In this document: positions 17,061 to 26,366 of the stretch, in pieces
Position numbering within the stretch: position 1 is the stretch's first letter
Layout of the letters: each line of letters begins with the position of its first letter
Origin: Paenibacillus pabuli NBRC 13638
GTDB lineage: Bacteria > Bacillota > Bacilli > Paenibacillales > Paenibacillaceae
Direction of reading: 5' to 3'
DNA length: 64,000 nt
Assembly: GCF_001514495.1 (NCBI RefSeq)
Contig: NZ_BCNM01000005.1
Location: 1-64,000, forward strand
The notes under the pieces: generated by a model
Seen by the model: only the letters and a program-made list of their open reading frames with translations
What the model was told of the DNA's origin: nothing
The model's database searches: none
Position numbers and translations under genes: made by a program

Positions 17061-18299
17061 TTATGCTTCAAATTTTTTGAGAATAATGGTGGCATTGTGA
17101 CCGCCGAACCCAAATGAATTGGACATGGCAATATTAACTTTAGTTTGACGCGGAACATTCGGAACATAATCCAGATCACATTCCGGGTCCTGATTTTCCA
17201 GGTTGATTGTTGGAGCAAGCGTCTGATGTGTGAGCGACAATCCGCAGATTACGGCTTCCACGCCACCAGCAGCACCAAGCATATGACCTGTCATCGATTT
17301 CGTGGAACTCACCGCAAGCTTGTACGCATGATCACCAAACGCTTTTTTGATCGCAAGCGTCTCGGATCTGTCACCTACAGGTGTTGACGTTCCGTGTGCA
17401 TTGATATAGTCCACTTCTTCCGGTTCAATACCAGCATTACGCAGCGCCATCTTCATGCAGCGAGCTGCTCCGTCCGGATCAGGTTCTGTCATGTGATGTG
17501 CATCGCCAGTGAGACCGTAACCGATAACTTCACCGTAAATACGGGCACCACGTTTTTGAGCATGTTCAAGGGACTCAAGGATCAGAACACCTGCACCTTC
17601 ACCCATGACAAACCCGTCACGTTCTGTATCAAAAGGACGGCTCGACTTAGCCGGATCATCATTACGCGTAGACATGGCACGCATCGCACAGAACCCAGCC
17701 AGACCGGTTGGTCTGATGGTCGCTTCCGCACCACCACAGATCATCGCATCCGCATCACCGTTTGCAATCAGCTTGAAGGAATCTCCGATGGAGTGTGTTC
17801 CTGTAGCACATGCGGTTACCACGTTGATGTTAGGACCTTTCGCCCCAAGTGAGATCGACATTTGGCCAGAAGCCATGTTGGAGATCATCATTGGAATAAA
17901 AAACGGGCTAACGCGTTTAGGACCTTTTTGCAACAAGGCATTATGTTGGTCCTCCCAAGTACCCAATCCACCGATACCCGATCCGATAGATACGCCGAAA
18001 CGTTCTGCATCAATGTTCTCGTCAATTTTCAGACCACTGTCTTCAACAGCTTTGAAACCAGCTGCTACAGCGAACTGAACAAAACGGTCCATTTTGCGTG
18101 CATCTTTGCGATCCATGTACTCTTCCGGGTTGAAATCCTTAATCTCGGCTGCAATTTGAGTGGTGTATTCACTTACATCAAACGCCTCAATCTGAGAGAT
18201 TCCGGACTTGCCTGCCATTAAACTGCCCCAGAACGTTTCCAAATCTTTTCCGAGCGATGTCATTACGCCCATTCCGGTAATTACAACTCTTTGTTTCAA
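17061..18299 (-). CDS. fabF: 3-oxoacyl-ACP synthase II
   Basis: Condenses malonyl-ACP with growing acyl chains in fatty-acid elongation. The 412 residues carry the Cys-His-His triad: C164 in [11 protein letters not shown]302 in [12 protein letters not shown] and H339 in [15 protein letters not shown]. The start is TTG 18299 behind GAGGTG, with the N-terminus [11 protein letters not shown] expected for KAS II. It sits between acpP and rnc. A hairpin follows acpP, so fabF-rnc may be transcribed at a reduced level or partly independently. Confidence 0.97.
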   Translation of the reverse strand: MKQRVVITGMGVMTSLGKDLETFWGSLMAGKSGISQIEAFDVSEYTTQIAAEIKDFNPEEYMDRKDARKMDRFVQFAVAAGFKAVEDSGLKIDENIDAERFGVSIGSGIGGLGTWEDQHNALLQKGPKRVSPFFIPMMISNMASGQMSISLGAKGPNINVVTACATGTHSIGDSFKLIANGDADAMICGGAEATIRPTGLAGFCAMRAMSTRNDDPAKSSRPFDTERDGFVMGEGAGVLILESLEHAQKRGARIYGEVIGYGLTGDAHHMTEPDPDGAARCMKMALRNAGIEPEEVDYINAHGTSTPVGDRSETLAIKKAFGDHAYKLAVSSTKSMTGHMLGAAGGVEAVICGLSLTHQTLAPTINLENQDPECDLDYVPNVPRQTKVNIAMSNSFGFGGHNATIILKKFEA

Positions 18300-18437
18300 A
18301 CCGACTCACCTCTATATCGACTGCATTACGCAAGTATTTTGTGGGAATATCCGCAAACAGACAACTAGTCAACCATGATCCAAAGATCCGTTTGACCTCG
18401 CCGCTTGCGGAATGAGAATAACCAATGAATGATGAGA

Positions 18438-18469
18438 AGTCCCGCCTGTTCGAAAACAGGAGCGGGACT
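18438..18469 (-). terminator. Hairpin after acpP, weak terminator
   Basis: Minus strand: AGTCCCGC pairs with GCGGGACT, with CTGTT/AACAG inside and a two-base bulge, followed only by TTCTCATCATT. The poor T-run suggests partial termination or transcript protection that would favour the highly expressed acpP over fabF. Confidence 0.5.
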
Positions 18470-18478
18470 GAATTGACT

Positions 18479-18712
18479 TTAGGTATGAGATTGTATGTAG
18501 TTTACAACTTCACCTACGGTCGTGATTTTTTCTGCATCTTCATCAGAGATTTCCAAATCGAATTCATCTTCCAATTCCATGACCAATTCCACTACATCCA
18601 AAGAATCAGCACCCAAATCTTCTTTGAAAGATGCTTCAAGTGTAACTTCAGCTTCGTCTGCGCCCAAGCGGTCGACGACGATGCGTTTTACACGCTCCAA
18701 TACATCGGACAT
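18479..18712 (-). CDS. acpP: Acyl carrier protein
   Basis: Carries acyl intermediates on a 4'-phosphopantetheine arm. The 77-residue acidic protein has the attachment serine S37 in [21 protein letters not shown] 18712 is preceded by AAGGAGGTGA; an in-frame extension of 20 codons has no ribosome site and is unlike any ACP. A TATAAT at 18734-18739 just upstream could give acpP an additional promoter with a very short leader. The gene lies between fabG and fabF in the common order. Confidence 0.97.
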   Translation of the reverse strand: MSDVLERVKRIVVDRLGADEAEVTLEASFKEDLGADSLDVVELVMELEDEFDLEISDEDAEKITTVGEVVNYIQSHT

Positions 18713-18863
18713 CCGGTTCACCTCCTCCTTGGTATTATACGAGAATCGCAGGCAAAATGCCATAGAAGACATATGCGGCTCCCGGCCGGGGAACCCGGCC
18801 TTTTTCCGGCATTTCGGATCGTCCAGCGCCTGTTCCCCGACTATTGTTCAAGTCCGGGAAGAA

Positions 18864-19613
18864 TTACATGTACATGCCACCATCAACATGCAGTGTCTGC
18901 CCTGTCATATAAGATGAAGCGTCTGAAGCCAGGAACGTGACAACACCGGCAATTTCATCCGGCTGGCCCAGACGGGACAACGGAATACCGTTCAACATGT
19001 TGTCCACGATCTCCTGGGACAATTCCTTCGTCATATCGGTCTCAATAAATCCTGGTGCAACGCAGTTCACTGTGATGCCGCGTGAGGCAAGCTCACGTGC
19101 AGATGCCTTCGTTAAACCGATGACCCCTGCCTTGGCAGCAACATAGTTTGCTTGTCCAGCATTTCCGAGTACACCCACAACCGAGGAGATATTGATGATT
19201 CTTCCAGATCGCTGCTTCATCATTGGACGCGTAACCGCCTTAAGGCAGTTAAACACCCCTTTGAGATTGGTTTCGATCACCTGATCAAATTCCTCTTCTT
19301 TCATACGCATGATCAGATTATCACGGGTAATTCCAGCATTGTTGACAAGAATATCAACATTGCCCCACGCCTCAAGCGCAGCTTTGACCATTTGTTCGGC
19401 TTCGTCCATCTGGCCCACATTCGCTTGAATCGTAATGGCCTGAACACCTTTGGCACGAATCGCTTCCGCTACTTCCTCAGCTGCCGCTTGACTGCCCGCA
19501 TAATTCACGGCCACGTTTGCGCCAGCCTCGGCCAAAGCGAGTGCAATACTCCGCCCAATACCACGGGATGCACCGGTAACTAGCGCATTTTTGCCTTGTA
19601 ATGGTTTAGACAT
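18864..19613 (-). CDS. fabG: 3-oxoacyl-ACP reductase
   Basis: NADPH-dependent reduction of 3-ketoacyl-ACP in fatty-acid elongation. Short-chain dehydrogenase of 249 residues: cofactor motif TGASRGIG (13-20), NNAG (91-94), catalytic S143/S144, Y157 and K161 (YVAAK). ATG 19613 is seven bases after GGAGG; two in-frame starts up to 21 bases upstream overlap or precede that site. It follows fabD by 37 bases in the fap/fab operon. Confidence 0.97.
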   Translation of the reverse strand: MSKPLQGKNALVTGASRGIGRSIALALAEAGANVAVNYAGSQAAAEEVAEAIRAKGVQAITIQANVGQMDEAEQMVKAALEAWGNVDILVNNAGITRDNLIMRMKEEEFDQVIETNLKGVFNCLKAVTRPMMKQRSGRIINISSVVGVLGNAGQANYVAAKAGVIGLTKASARELASRGITVNCVAPGFIETDMTKELSQEIVDNMLNGIPLSRLGQPDEIAGVVTFLASDASSYMTGQTLHVDGGMYM

Positions 19614-19650
19614 AATCATTCCTCCTTTCCCCAAATCTAATCATGGTTAA

Positions 19651-20583
19651 TCAAATTAATGCAGCTGCCGTTGTTTCGAGCGTCTCAAGACTGTTCACAT
19701 TGTACAGTTTAACGGTTTTGTCTGTTTTTTTAATCAAACCTGTTAACACACTGCCAGAACCAATCTCGATGAAGGTATCTACACCTTGCTCAATAAGCCA
19801 TGTCACACTGTCTTCCCATAAAACCGGAGAATAGACCTGTGCCGTCAACAATTCCTGAACCTTACCATCTTCCACTGGTCTTGCAGTCACATTCGCGACT
19901 ACAGGGACCACCCCAGGTGAGAACGAAACAGTTTTCAGTTTCTCAGCCAGCTTCTCTGCCGCATCCTTCATTAAGGAAGAATGGAACGGACCGCTTACTT
20001 CAAGTGTAATGGCACGTTTACCGCCCGCTTCCTTGACCCGTTCAGCAACAGCAGCTACCCCTTCCTTCACACCGGAAATCACGATTTGTCCCGGGCAATT
20101 GATGTTGGCAAGTTCAACGGCATGACCACTTTCGGATACGTCCCGGCAAAGCACCCCCAGCGCTTCCCGATCCGCACCCAATACCGCAGCCATCGCACCC
20201 CGTCCACCAGGAACAGCCTGTTCCATATATTGACCGCGTGCCCGCACAATGCTTACCGCATCCGCGAACGAAAGAACGCCCGCCGCAACCAACGCACTGT
20301 ATTCACCCAGGCTGTGTCCCGCGGTATAATCAGGCTGAATTCCTTTTGCTTTAAAAGCTTCAAGTAGTGCAATACTTGCTGTCAGCAGAGCCGGTTGTGT
20401 ATTCGATGTCTGTTTCAACTCGGTCTCTGGTCCCTCAAAAACAAGATTGCTCAACGAGAAACCTAACGTTTCATCGGCTGTGCGAAAAATCTCTGTTGCG
20501 GCAGGCACAGATTCATAGGCATCCTTTGCCATGCCCACAGTCTGCGATCCCTGTCCGGGAAATACAAATGCTATTTTGCCCAT
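19651..20583 (-). CDS. fabD: Malonyl-CoA:ACP transacylase
   Basis: Transfers malonyl from CoA to ACP to supply elongation. The 310-residue protein begins MGKIAFVFPGQGSQ, has the nucleophile S91 in AGHSLGEYSA, and the catalytic histidine in SGPFHSSLM near 200. ATG 20583 is preferred over an ATG nine bases upstream because GGGAGAG is at the right distance only from the former. It follows fabH by 27 bases. Confidence 0.96.
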   Translation of the reverse strand: MGKIAFVFPGQGSQTVGMAKDAYESVPAATEIFRTADETLGFSLSNLVFEGPETELKQTSNTQPALLTASIALLEAFKAKGIQPDYTAGHSLGEYSALVAAGVLSFADAVSIVRARGQYMEQAVPGGRGAMAAVLGADREALGVLCRDVSESGHAVELANINCPGQIVISGVKEGVAAVAERVKEAGGKRAITLEVSGPFHSSLMKDAAEKLAEKLKTVSFSPGVVPVVANVTARPVEDGKVQELLTAQVYSPVLWEDSVTWLIEQGVDTFIEIGSGSVLTGLIKKTDKTVKLYNVNSLETLETTAAALI

Positions 20584-20610
20584 CCAATTCATCTCTCCCA
20601 GCTGTCTAGT

Positions 20611-21600
20611 TTACCAAACGAGCACCGATGCACCCCATGTTAGTCCGCCGCCGAAACCAACCATAAGCACGGTATCTCCGGCTTTCATACGGCCTTCTTC
20701 AGCAGCTTCTACCAGAGCAAGCGGAATGGAAGCAGCGGATGTGTTGGCGTATTTATCTACGTTGACTACCACTTTCTCTTCAGGAAGCTCAAGTCGCTGC
20801 ATTGCAGATTGGATAATCCGGATATTGGCTTGGTGAGGAACAAACAGATCCACGTCCGTACGTTCCAGACCAGCCTTGCGCAGCACTTCAACTGTCGCTG
20901 TACCCATCACCCGCACTGCAAATTTAAATACTTCACGGCCATTCATATAAATGTAATGTTTTTTGTTCTCAACCGTTTCTACGGATGCAGGCAGACGTGA
21001 ACCTCCGCCCTCCATTTGAAGCAGGCTTCCACCCGCACCTTCAGCTCCGAGATCGAATGATTTAAATCCACGACCTTCCGGCACTTCACCAACGATAACC
21101 GCGCCCGCGCCATCGCCAAACAGCACACAGGTATTACGGTCGGTGTAGTCAGTAATGCGAGACAAGCAATCTGCACCAATAACAAGTGCATTGTTGTACA
21201 TGCCGCTTTGGATAAAGCTTGTCGCTGTTGCCAAACCATATACAAATCCGGAGCAGGCAGCAGACAAGTCAAATGCCGCAGCGCCCTTGGCACCAAGCTT
21301 ATCTTGCAAAATACAAGCAGTAGAAGGGAAGGAAGAATCCGGTGTAATGGTTGCCACAATAATCAGATCAAGATCACTGCCAGTCATGCCAGCAGATTCA
21401 AGTGCTTTGATAGCTGCCTCATATGCCAGATCCGAAGTCGCCTGATCCGGTGCAGCGATGTGACGCTCCTTGATTCCTGTACGACTGACGATCCACTCAT
21501 CATTCGTATCGACCATTTTCTCCAAATCGCTGTTTGTCAAAATTTTCTCAGGTACATATTTACCTGTACCGATAACCCCTACCGGGCGTAAATTATTCAT
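20611..21600 (-). CDS. fabH: 3-oxoacyl-ACP synthase III
   Basis: Starts fatty-acid synthesis by condensing an acyl-CoA primer with malonyl-ACP; in Bacillales it prefers branched primers. The 329-residue protein has C116 in SAACSGFVYG, the VPHQAN histidine and the NTSAAS asparagine of the KAS III triad. I use ATG 21600 (MNNLRPVGVIGTG); an alternative GTG at 21612 overlaps the plsX stop as GTGA and would couple translation, adding four residues. In B. subtilis fabH genes lie elsewhere; inclusion between plsX and fabD is the arrangement of many other Firmicutes. Confidence 0.96.
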   Translation of the reverse strand: MNNLRPVGVIGTGKYVPEKILTNSDLEKMVDTNDEWIVSRTGIKERHIAAPDQATSDLAYEAAIKALESAGMTGSDLDLIIVATITPDSSFPSTACILQDKLGAKGAAAFDLSAACSGFVYGLATATSFIQSGMYNNALVIGADCLSRITDYTDRNTCVLFGDGAGAVIVGEVPEGRGFKSFDLGAEGAGGSLLQMEGGGSRLPASVETVENKKHYIYMNGREVFKFAVRVMGTATVEVLRKAGLERTDVDLFVPHQANIRIIQSAMQRLELPEEKVVVNVDKYANTSAASIPLALVEAAEEGRMKAGDTVLMVGFGGGLTWGASVLVW

Positions 21601-21608
21601 GTCGTCAC

Positions 21609-22604
21609 TCACTTCCCGCTAATTTCCTTAGATATGCTCTCTACCAGCTGGTTCTGTACTGCAATCCGCGCTTGGCGCACAGCATTTTTGATGGCATTGC
21701 CATCAGCCGATCCATGACTCTTTACCACTAGTCTGCTCAAACCGAGGAGTGGTGCCCCACCATGCTCGGTATAATCCAGTTTCCGTTTCAAACCGCGCAG
21801 CTCAGGCATGAGCACAGCAGCAGCCAGTTTACTTTTGAGCGACGATGAGAATTGTTCCTTAAGCAGAGCGAAAATGGCACCTGCTGTGCCTTCGAGCGAT
21901 TTCAGCAATATATTTCCGGCAAATCCATCACATACAAGCACATCACATGCACTTGTAAGCACGTCACGGGCCTCTACGTTACCAACAAAACGAATCGGAA
22001 GCTGCTCCAGCAAAGGATAGGCATGTTTGGTCAACTCATTCCCCTTACCCGGCTCCGTTCCCACATTAAGCAGCCCCACTCTTGGCGACGCGATTCCCTG
22101 CACTTTTTGCCGATACAAACTCCCCATCAGTCCATACTGTGCGAGGTGTTCCGGCTTGGCATCCATATTCGCACCGAGATCAAGTGCAAGTACACCCACA
22201 TCATCGATCGTTGGAATCATGGGCGCAAGCGCCGGGCGCTCAATACCTTCCATACGGCCTACCACAAGCAAGCCGGCTGTCATCAGCGCTCCGGTATTGC
22301 CCGCAGAGATCATGGCATCTGCTTCGCCTTCCTTAAGCATCCGACCCGCAACCACCATGGAGGCATCCTTCTTGCGACGGACCGCCTTCACCGGTTCATC
22401 ATCCGAACCGATCACTTCGGAAGCATGCCGAATCGTCAGATTAGCAGGTCTGGCACCTGACTGACTCAGAAGAGGTTCCAGCTTGGCTTCATCGCCGACC
22501 AGGACGATCTCTGTATCCGCCCATTCCGTAGCCGCGGCGATCGCACCTTCTACTGTTGCCGCAGGTGCGTTATCGCCTCCCATGGCATCAATGACGATTT
22601 TCAT
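21609..22604 (-). CDS. plsX: Phosphate acyltransferase PlsX
   Basis: Converts acyl-ACP to acyl-phosphate, the donor for PlsY in phospholipid synthesis. The 331 residues start MKIVIDAMGGDNAP, the family's nucleotide-fold entry, and include GNTGALMTAG and NVGTEPGKGNE. The start ATG 22604 overlaps the fapR stop (ATGA), indicating translational coupling. Peripheral membrane enzyme; regulated with the rest of the operon by FapR. Confidence 0.96.
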   Translation of the reverse strand: MKIVIDAMGGDNAPAATVEGAIAAATEWADTEIVLVGDEAKLEPLLSQSGARPANLTIRHASEVIGSDDEPVKAVRRKKDASMVVAGRMLKEGEADAMISAGNTGALMTAGLLVVGRMEGIERPALAPMIPTIDDVGVLALDLGANMDAKPEHLAQYGLMGSLYRQKVQGIASPRVGLLNVGTEPGKGNELTKHAYPLLEQLPIRFVGNVEARDVLTSACDVLVCDGFAGNILLKSLEGTAGAIFALLKEQFSSSLKSKLAAAVLMPELRGLKRKLDYTEHGGAPLLGLSRLVVKSHGSADGNAIKNAVRQARIAVQNQLVESISKEISGK

Positions 22605-23203
22605 TCCAAATGACCTCCTTCTACGCTGTCTTCTCCACCTGAACGGTAGATGACAAAGTTGCCTTGAAACACCATTTCTTCACCTACATACGTGAATACT
22701 TCCACTTTTGCTTTGCCCTTTTGGCCGGAGATCGATCTCACATAAGCCTTCGCAATACATTTCTCTGCCAAATGAACCGAACGAACAAAACGAATGTCTG
22801 CGGAAGCTGTCAAAGCAATCTCGTCATTTATTACGGCAACAGCCAGCGAGTTGGCTTGCGCAAATACATAATGTCCCCGAGCGATCCCTGTTCTCGAAAA
22901 TACGTGCTCTTCCTTAATCTCAAACAAGGAAATCCCGCTCTTGTCCAACTGCAAGTCCACAATATCACCGATAATCTCATGCAGGGGCAAGGAGCGTACC
23001 TGATCATAGGAACGCTCCGCCATCAGTTTCATCCGCTCCCGAAGCTCGGGAATTCCAAGTTCCAGTCTGTCGAGACGGATCGTCTGAATACTTACCTTCA
23101 ACTGGCGTGTAAGTTCCTGATCCGTCACAAACGGGTTGTCTTCGATCATTTTGGTTAACTGCTGCTGCCTCTGTCTCTTCGGTACACGTTCGATGCCTGA
23201 CAC
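22601..23203 (-). CDS. fapR: Fatty acid and phospholipid biosynthesis regulator FapR
   Basis: Repressor of fatty-acid and phospholipid genes, released by malonyl-CoA. The 200 residues contain an N-terminal helix-turn-helix with LKVSIQTIRLDRLELGIPELR (about 35-55) and a C-terminal hot-dog ligand domain (about 80-190, with RTGIARGHYVFAQANSLAVA). It precedes plsX and has a FapR operator at its own promoter, so it is autoregulated. The start is odd: GTG 23203 is directly abutted by GGGGGG, and the codon six bases past that run is ATC where homologues would be expected to have Met; the true N-terminus is uncertain by a few residues. Confidence 0.95.
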   Translation of the reverse strand: MSGIERVPKRQRQQQLTKMIEDNPFVTDQELTRQLKVSIQTIRLDRLELGIPELRERMKLMAERSYDQVRSLPLHEIIGDIVDLQLDKSGISLFEIKEEHVFSRTGIARGHYVFAQANSLAVAVINDEIALTASADIRFVRSVHLAEKCIAKAYVRSISGQKGKAKVEVFTYVGEEMVFQGNFVIYRSGGEDSVEGGHLE

Positions 23204-23339
23204 CCCCCGATGTATCGTTTACGGAACCGCCCATCCGGTCAGTTCAACATTCTTCTTCGTTACTTCTATAATTGCATCCCTGTTCCTGGCAGGGTCGTTC
23301 TCATACGAATGAAGGTTCATCTTTATGTAACGTCAAATC

Positions 23340-23356
23340 TTAGAACCTGGTACTAA
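23340..23356. promoter_or_regulatory. FapR operator
   Basis: TTAGAACCTGGTACTAA matches the 17-bp FapR consensus (TTAGTACCTRNTACTAA type) with one change in the left arm. It begins immediately downstream of the -10 box of the fapR promoter, the location expected for repression of the fapR-plsX-fab operon. Confidence 0.9.
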
Positions 23357-23383
23357 ACTATAGTATATCTCATCCCGTGTCAA
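23357..23383 (-). promoter_or_regulatory. fapR operon promoter
   Basis: Minus strand: a perfect TTGACA (23378-23383), 15 bases, then TATAGT (23357-23362), directly followed by the FapR operator. A slightly shifted -10 (TAGTTT at 17 bases) is also possible. Confidence 0.7.
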
Positions 23384-23548
23384 AAAGAAAGGCTGGCTGA
23401 GCAAAAACAATCCCGCTTCGTAAAGCCCGGCTTCAGCGCACCTAGCAGATCCTATCGCAAGGTGGATGAACGTTAGAAACTTCTGCTGTGATTTCTCCAA
23501 GAAGAGACTGCGAGCAACTTGCGAATATACTCTTCGACTCTATAATCT

Positions 23549-23586
23549 AAAAAAAAGTAGCACCTCATCGAAATGAAGTGCTACTT
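23549..23586 (-). terminator. Intrinsic terminator after rpmF
   Basis: Minus strand: AAGTAGCAC.TCA pairs with TGA.GTGCTACTT around TTTCGA and is followed by eight T residues. It separates yceD-rpmF from the FapR-controlled operon. Confidence 0.92.
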
Positions 23587-23598
23587 GATGTCTAGCTA

Positions 23599-23772
23599 TT
23601 ATTGAGAGATGATCTCTCTTGCTTTGTACGTTCCGCACACTTTGCACACGTGGTGACTAAGTTTAAGTTCGCCACATTGTTCACATTTCACCATGCCCGG
23701 TACAGCCAATTTAAAGTGAGTGCGACGTTTGTCGCGACGCGTCTTGGACGTTCTCCGTTGAGGTACTGCCAT
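23599..23772 (-). CDS. rpmF: 50S ribosomal protein L32
   Basis: The 57-residue protein begins [19 protein letters not shown] and has the zinc-binding pairs CEQCG and CKVCG, so it is the Cys-containing (zinc-dependent) form rather than the Cys-less paralogue some Bacillales carry. ATG 23772 follows AAGGAGG; a start nine bases upstream overlaps the ribosome site. It is 65 bases downstream of yceD in the conserved yceD-rpmF pair and ends with a strong terminator. Confidence 0.97.
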   Translation of the reverse strand: MAVPQRRTSKTRRDKRRTHFKLAVPGMVKCEQCGELKLSHHVCKVCGTYKAREIISQ

Positions 23773-23837
23773 TATTCCCACCTCCTTATCAAAATCAACC
23801 TTTGCAGGTAGTTGTTACGTTCGATTTTCACTCATGC

Positions 23838-24344
23838 TCATTTAAAAAAATCCTTGAGCCCTGCAAGCCGCGGATCGATAACTTGGTTATCACAACCGCA
23901 GTCACCTTCGTTCAGCTCATGGCCACACTTGGGGCATAACCCTTTGCATGTATCGCTGCATAGCGGTATAAACGGAAGATCCAGCAGAAAAGCTTCCTCG
24001 GCATAACCTTTCAGATCAACGCTCTCTCCATCCACATAGAAAGTATCATCGTCTTCAGGCAATTCCTCTGGCTGTTTCCCCTGCTTGAATTGCTCATGAA
24101 AATCAATATGAAAATGTTCATTAATTGGCTTGAGACACCGGGAGCACAACATGTCCACTCCTGCTGTCAGCACGCCATGAACATCCACAACGTCGCCCTC
24201 TCTGTACTCTGCAGATAAATCTGCAGACAGCGGGGTAACGGCTGTGATATCCTGTCGGTTAGAAACCAGTTCCTTGATATCCCACTGTTCCTTGAACTGT
24301 AGGGGGCGGTCACTGGTAGCCACTTTGCGAAATGGCATTAACAT
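23838..24344 (-). CDS. YceD-family (DUF177) protein
   Basis: Member of the family linked to 23S rRNA accumulation and nearly always encoded next to rpmF. The 168 residues have a beta-rich N-terminal half and Cys pairs CSRC (about 67-70), CSDTC and CPKCG near the C-terminus plus CGC, typical of the Firmicute form and suggestive of metal binding. ATG 24344 is nine bases after GGAG; a second ATG two codons later is also possible. A consensus promoter lies about 165 bases upstream. Confidence 0.9.
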   Translation of the reverse strand: MLMPFRKVATSDRPLQFKEQWDIKELVSNRQDITAVTPLSADLSAEYREGDVVDVHGVLTAGVDMLCSRCLKPINEHFHIDFHEQFKQGKQPEELPEDDDTFYVDGESVDLKGYAEEAFLLDLPFIPLCSDTCKGLCPKCGHELNEGDCGCDNQVIDPRLAGLKDFFK

Positions 24345-24507
24345 TTTCCATCACTCCAAACGAAACCAATTTCATAATTCAAATCAAACGCATTACGACA
24401 GTTATACAGATCAAGCCTGACTGTGAAACTCATCATATTCCTGACTGTATGTATTCTGACGTTTTATCGCAAAAAGTATTATGAAATTGACTTAACAAAC
24501 AAAAATC

Positions 24508-24537
24508 ATTATACCGATTTTCCAAGACGTTTGTCAA
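24508..24537 (-). promoter_or_regulatory. Strong promoter of yceD-rpmF
   Basis: Minus strand: perfect TTGACA (24532-24537) and perfect TATAAT (24508-24513) with an 18-base spacer. The transcript has a leader of about 155 bases in which I see no clear riboswitch. The roughly 450-base gap 24345-24792 is otherwise filled by the divergent hmp control region. Confidence 0.85.
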
Positions 24538-24673
24538 CACTTTTAACTTTACACCCTTTTAAAAATGATGATCCAGAGCCGAACACGATCTCTGGTCCAT
24601 TATAGGCTTATTCACGGATAAACTACAAGTCATGCATTTTGTCGCAAGCTCGGTCACATTTCGTTAATGATTT

Positions 24674-24717
24674 GTGTGATCTATATCACACGTACCCCCA
24701 TGTGTCCTATCTATACT
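24674..24717 (+). promoter_or_regulatory. Fnr/Crp-type operator and hmp promoter
   Basis: GTGTGATCTATATCACAC (24674-24691) is a perfect dyad containing TGTGA-N6-TCACA, the consensus shared by Fnr and Crp regulators. TATACT lies at 24712-24717; with a start near 24724 the dyad centre (24682.5) is at about -41.5, the class II activator position. In B. subtilis hmp is controlled by ResDE and NsrR, so an Fnr-type input here is an inference from the site alone. Confidence 0.7.
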
Positions 24718-24792
24718 TGCTATAAAACGAAGCACGATAAGCTTCTACCACGATTTATTCAACTACATTATTACTATCAGGAGGGAATATCG

Positions 24793-26028
24793 ATGTTAAG
24801 TCAAAACACGATTAAAGTAATCAAATCAACGGTACCCGTACTTGAAGTCCACGGCGAAGCCATCACACGCCATTTCTATGAAACGATGTTCAGACATCAT
24901 CCGGAGCTCCTGAATATTTTTAATCACGCAAACCAGAAACAGGGACGGCAACAAGCCGCCTTAGCCAACATGGTATACACTGCTGCCCAGCATATCGATA
25001 ATCTGGGCTCTATCCTGCCTGCCGTAAGGCAGGTTGCACATAAACATCGCAGCCTCGGCATTGTTCCTGAGCAATATGCAATTGTTGGCACTTATCTGCT
25101 TCAAGCCATCAAAGATGTACTTGGAGATGCAGCCACCGATGAAATAATAACAGCTTGGAGTGAAGCCTACAATGTGATCGCGGATGCCTTTATCGGCATC
25201 GAACAGGAAATGTACACAGAGTCAGAGCACCAGCGTGGAGGCTGGAAAGGATTCCGTTCCTTCAAGGTTGCAAAGAAAGTGCAGGAGAGCGAATTGATCA
25301 CTTCCTTTTATTTCGTTCCGGAGGATGGTTTGCCCATTGCCAGCTATGAACCAGGACATTACATCAGTATCAGACTGCACCCAGAGGGGCATGCTTTTAC
25401 CCAGATTCGTCAGTATAGCCTTTCGGATGCCCCAGGTAAACCTTATTACCGTATTTCCGTCAAACGTGAATGTGCTGTGATGGAGCGTCCTGAGGGGGTC
25501 ATCTCCACGTATCTCCACGAGCACATTACTGAGGGTAGCGTTGTGGAGCTTTCCGCCCCAGCTGGCGACTTTGTCCTGAACATGGAAGATCAGCGCCCTG
25601 TTGTGCTCCTTAGCGGAGGGGTCGGACTTACCCCCATGATCGGCATGCTGAACACCCTTGTGAACCTTGGAGACAGACGGAGTATCACATTTTTACATGC
25701 AACTGCAAATGGAAGAACCCATGCATTCCGTGAACATGTGAACATGCTGGCAGAGAGCCACGAAGGGCTTCAGGCTTACTATTGTTATACACAGCCTACT
25801 GCTTCTGACCGTGAGAATGCGTATTTTCACAAGGAGGGTTATATGGATACAGACTGGCTTCGCCAGATAATCGGGGGACAGGATGCCACATATTATCTGT
25901 GCGGACCGGTTTCGTTCATGCGCGCAGTTTATACATCACTCCTAGACATTGGCGTTGCACCCGACGACATGCATTATGAATTCTTTGGACCCAAAACAAG
26001 TCTGGTCCCTTCGCCGGAGAATGTGTAA
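24793..26028 (+). CDS. hmp: Flavohemoprotein, nitric oxide dioxygenase
   Basis: Oxidises NO to nitrate using NADPH and O2, protecting against nitrosative stress; cytoplasmic. The 411-residue protein has a globin domain (1-140) with distal Y29 and Q53, F43 and the proximal H85, then an FAD-binding barrel (about 150-260, RQYSLSDAPGKPYYRISVKRE) and an NAD(P)-binding domain (about 265-400, LLSGGVGLTPM and YYLCGPVSFM). ATG 24793 follows AGGAGGG; an upstream in-frame region of 42 codons covers the promoter. It is monocistronic with its own terminator and a striking dyad operator upstream. Confidence 0.96.
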   Translation: MLSQNTIKVIKSTVPVLEVHGEAITRHFYETMFRHHPELLNIFNHANQKQGRQQAALANMVYTAAQHIDNLGSILPAVRQVAHKHRSLGIVPEQYAIVGTYLLQAIKDVLGDAATDEIITAWSEAYNVIADAFIGIEQEMYTESEHQRGGWKGFRSFKVAKKVQESELITSFYFVPEDGLPIASYEPGHYISIRLHPEGHAFTQIRQYSLSDAPGKPYYRISVKRECAVMERPEGVISTYLHEHITEGSVVELSAPAGDFVLNMEDQRPVVLLSGGVGLTPMIGMLNTLVNLGDRRSITFLHATANGRTHAFREHVNMLAESHEGLQAYYCYTQPTASDRENAYFHKEGYMDTDWLRQIIGGQDATYYLCGPVSFMRAVYTSLLDIGVAPDDMHYEFFGPKTSLVPSPENV

Positions 26029-26130
26029 GCAGCCTATGAATAATAAGGCAATTTATATGCGTTTTAATTGGGTAAGCACTTCTCCTAAATCAGCTGTAAA
26101 ATGATTTCAATTATAATCTCATTGCGTCGA

Positions 26131-26172
26131 AGGCGCGTTCTAACATCTTAGATGTAAGATTCGCGTCTTTTT
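26131..26172 (+). terminator. Intrinsic terminator after hmp
   Basis: GGCGCGTTCTAACATC pairs imperfectly with GATGTAAGATTCGCGTC around TTA, followed by TTTTTCTC. The rest of the gap up to tmcAL (26173-26366) shows no other feature beyond the AAAGGAG ribosome site. Confidence 0.75.
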
Positions 26173-26366
26173 CTCATGTCTTCAAGGCAACATGATTTGA
26201 TCAAATGCTGGCACATCCCCTATGATGGAACTGAACTACATGATTTAAAATGGTACAGAACACGTTATACATTAAAATGATAACTCAGCCTGTCATCATT
26301 TGACCTATCTATTTAACATGATGTACATAACAATCCCCATTGTATTCGAAAGGAGTGAGCTCTAAT

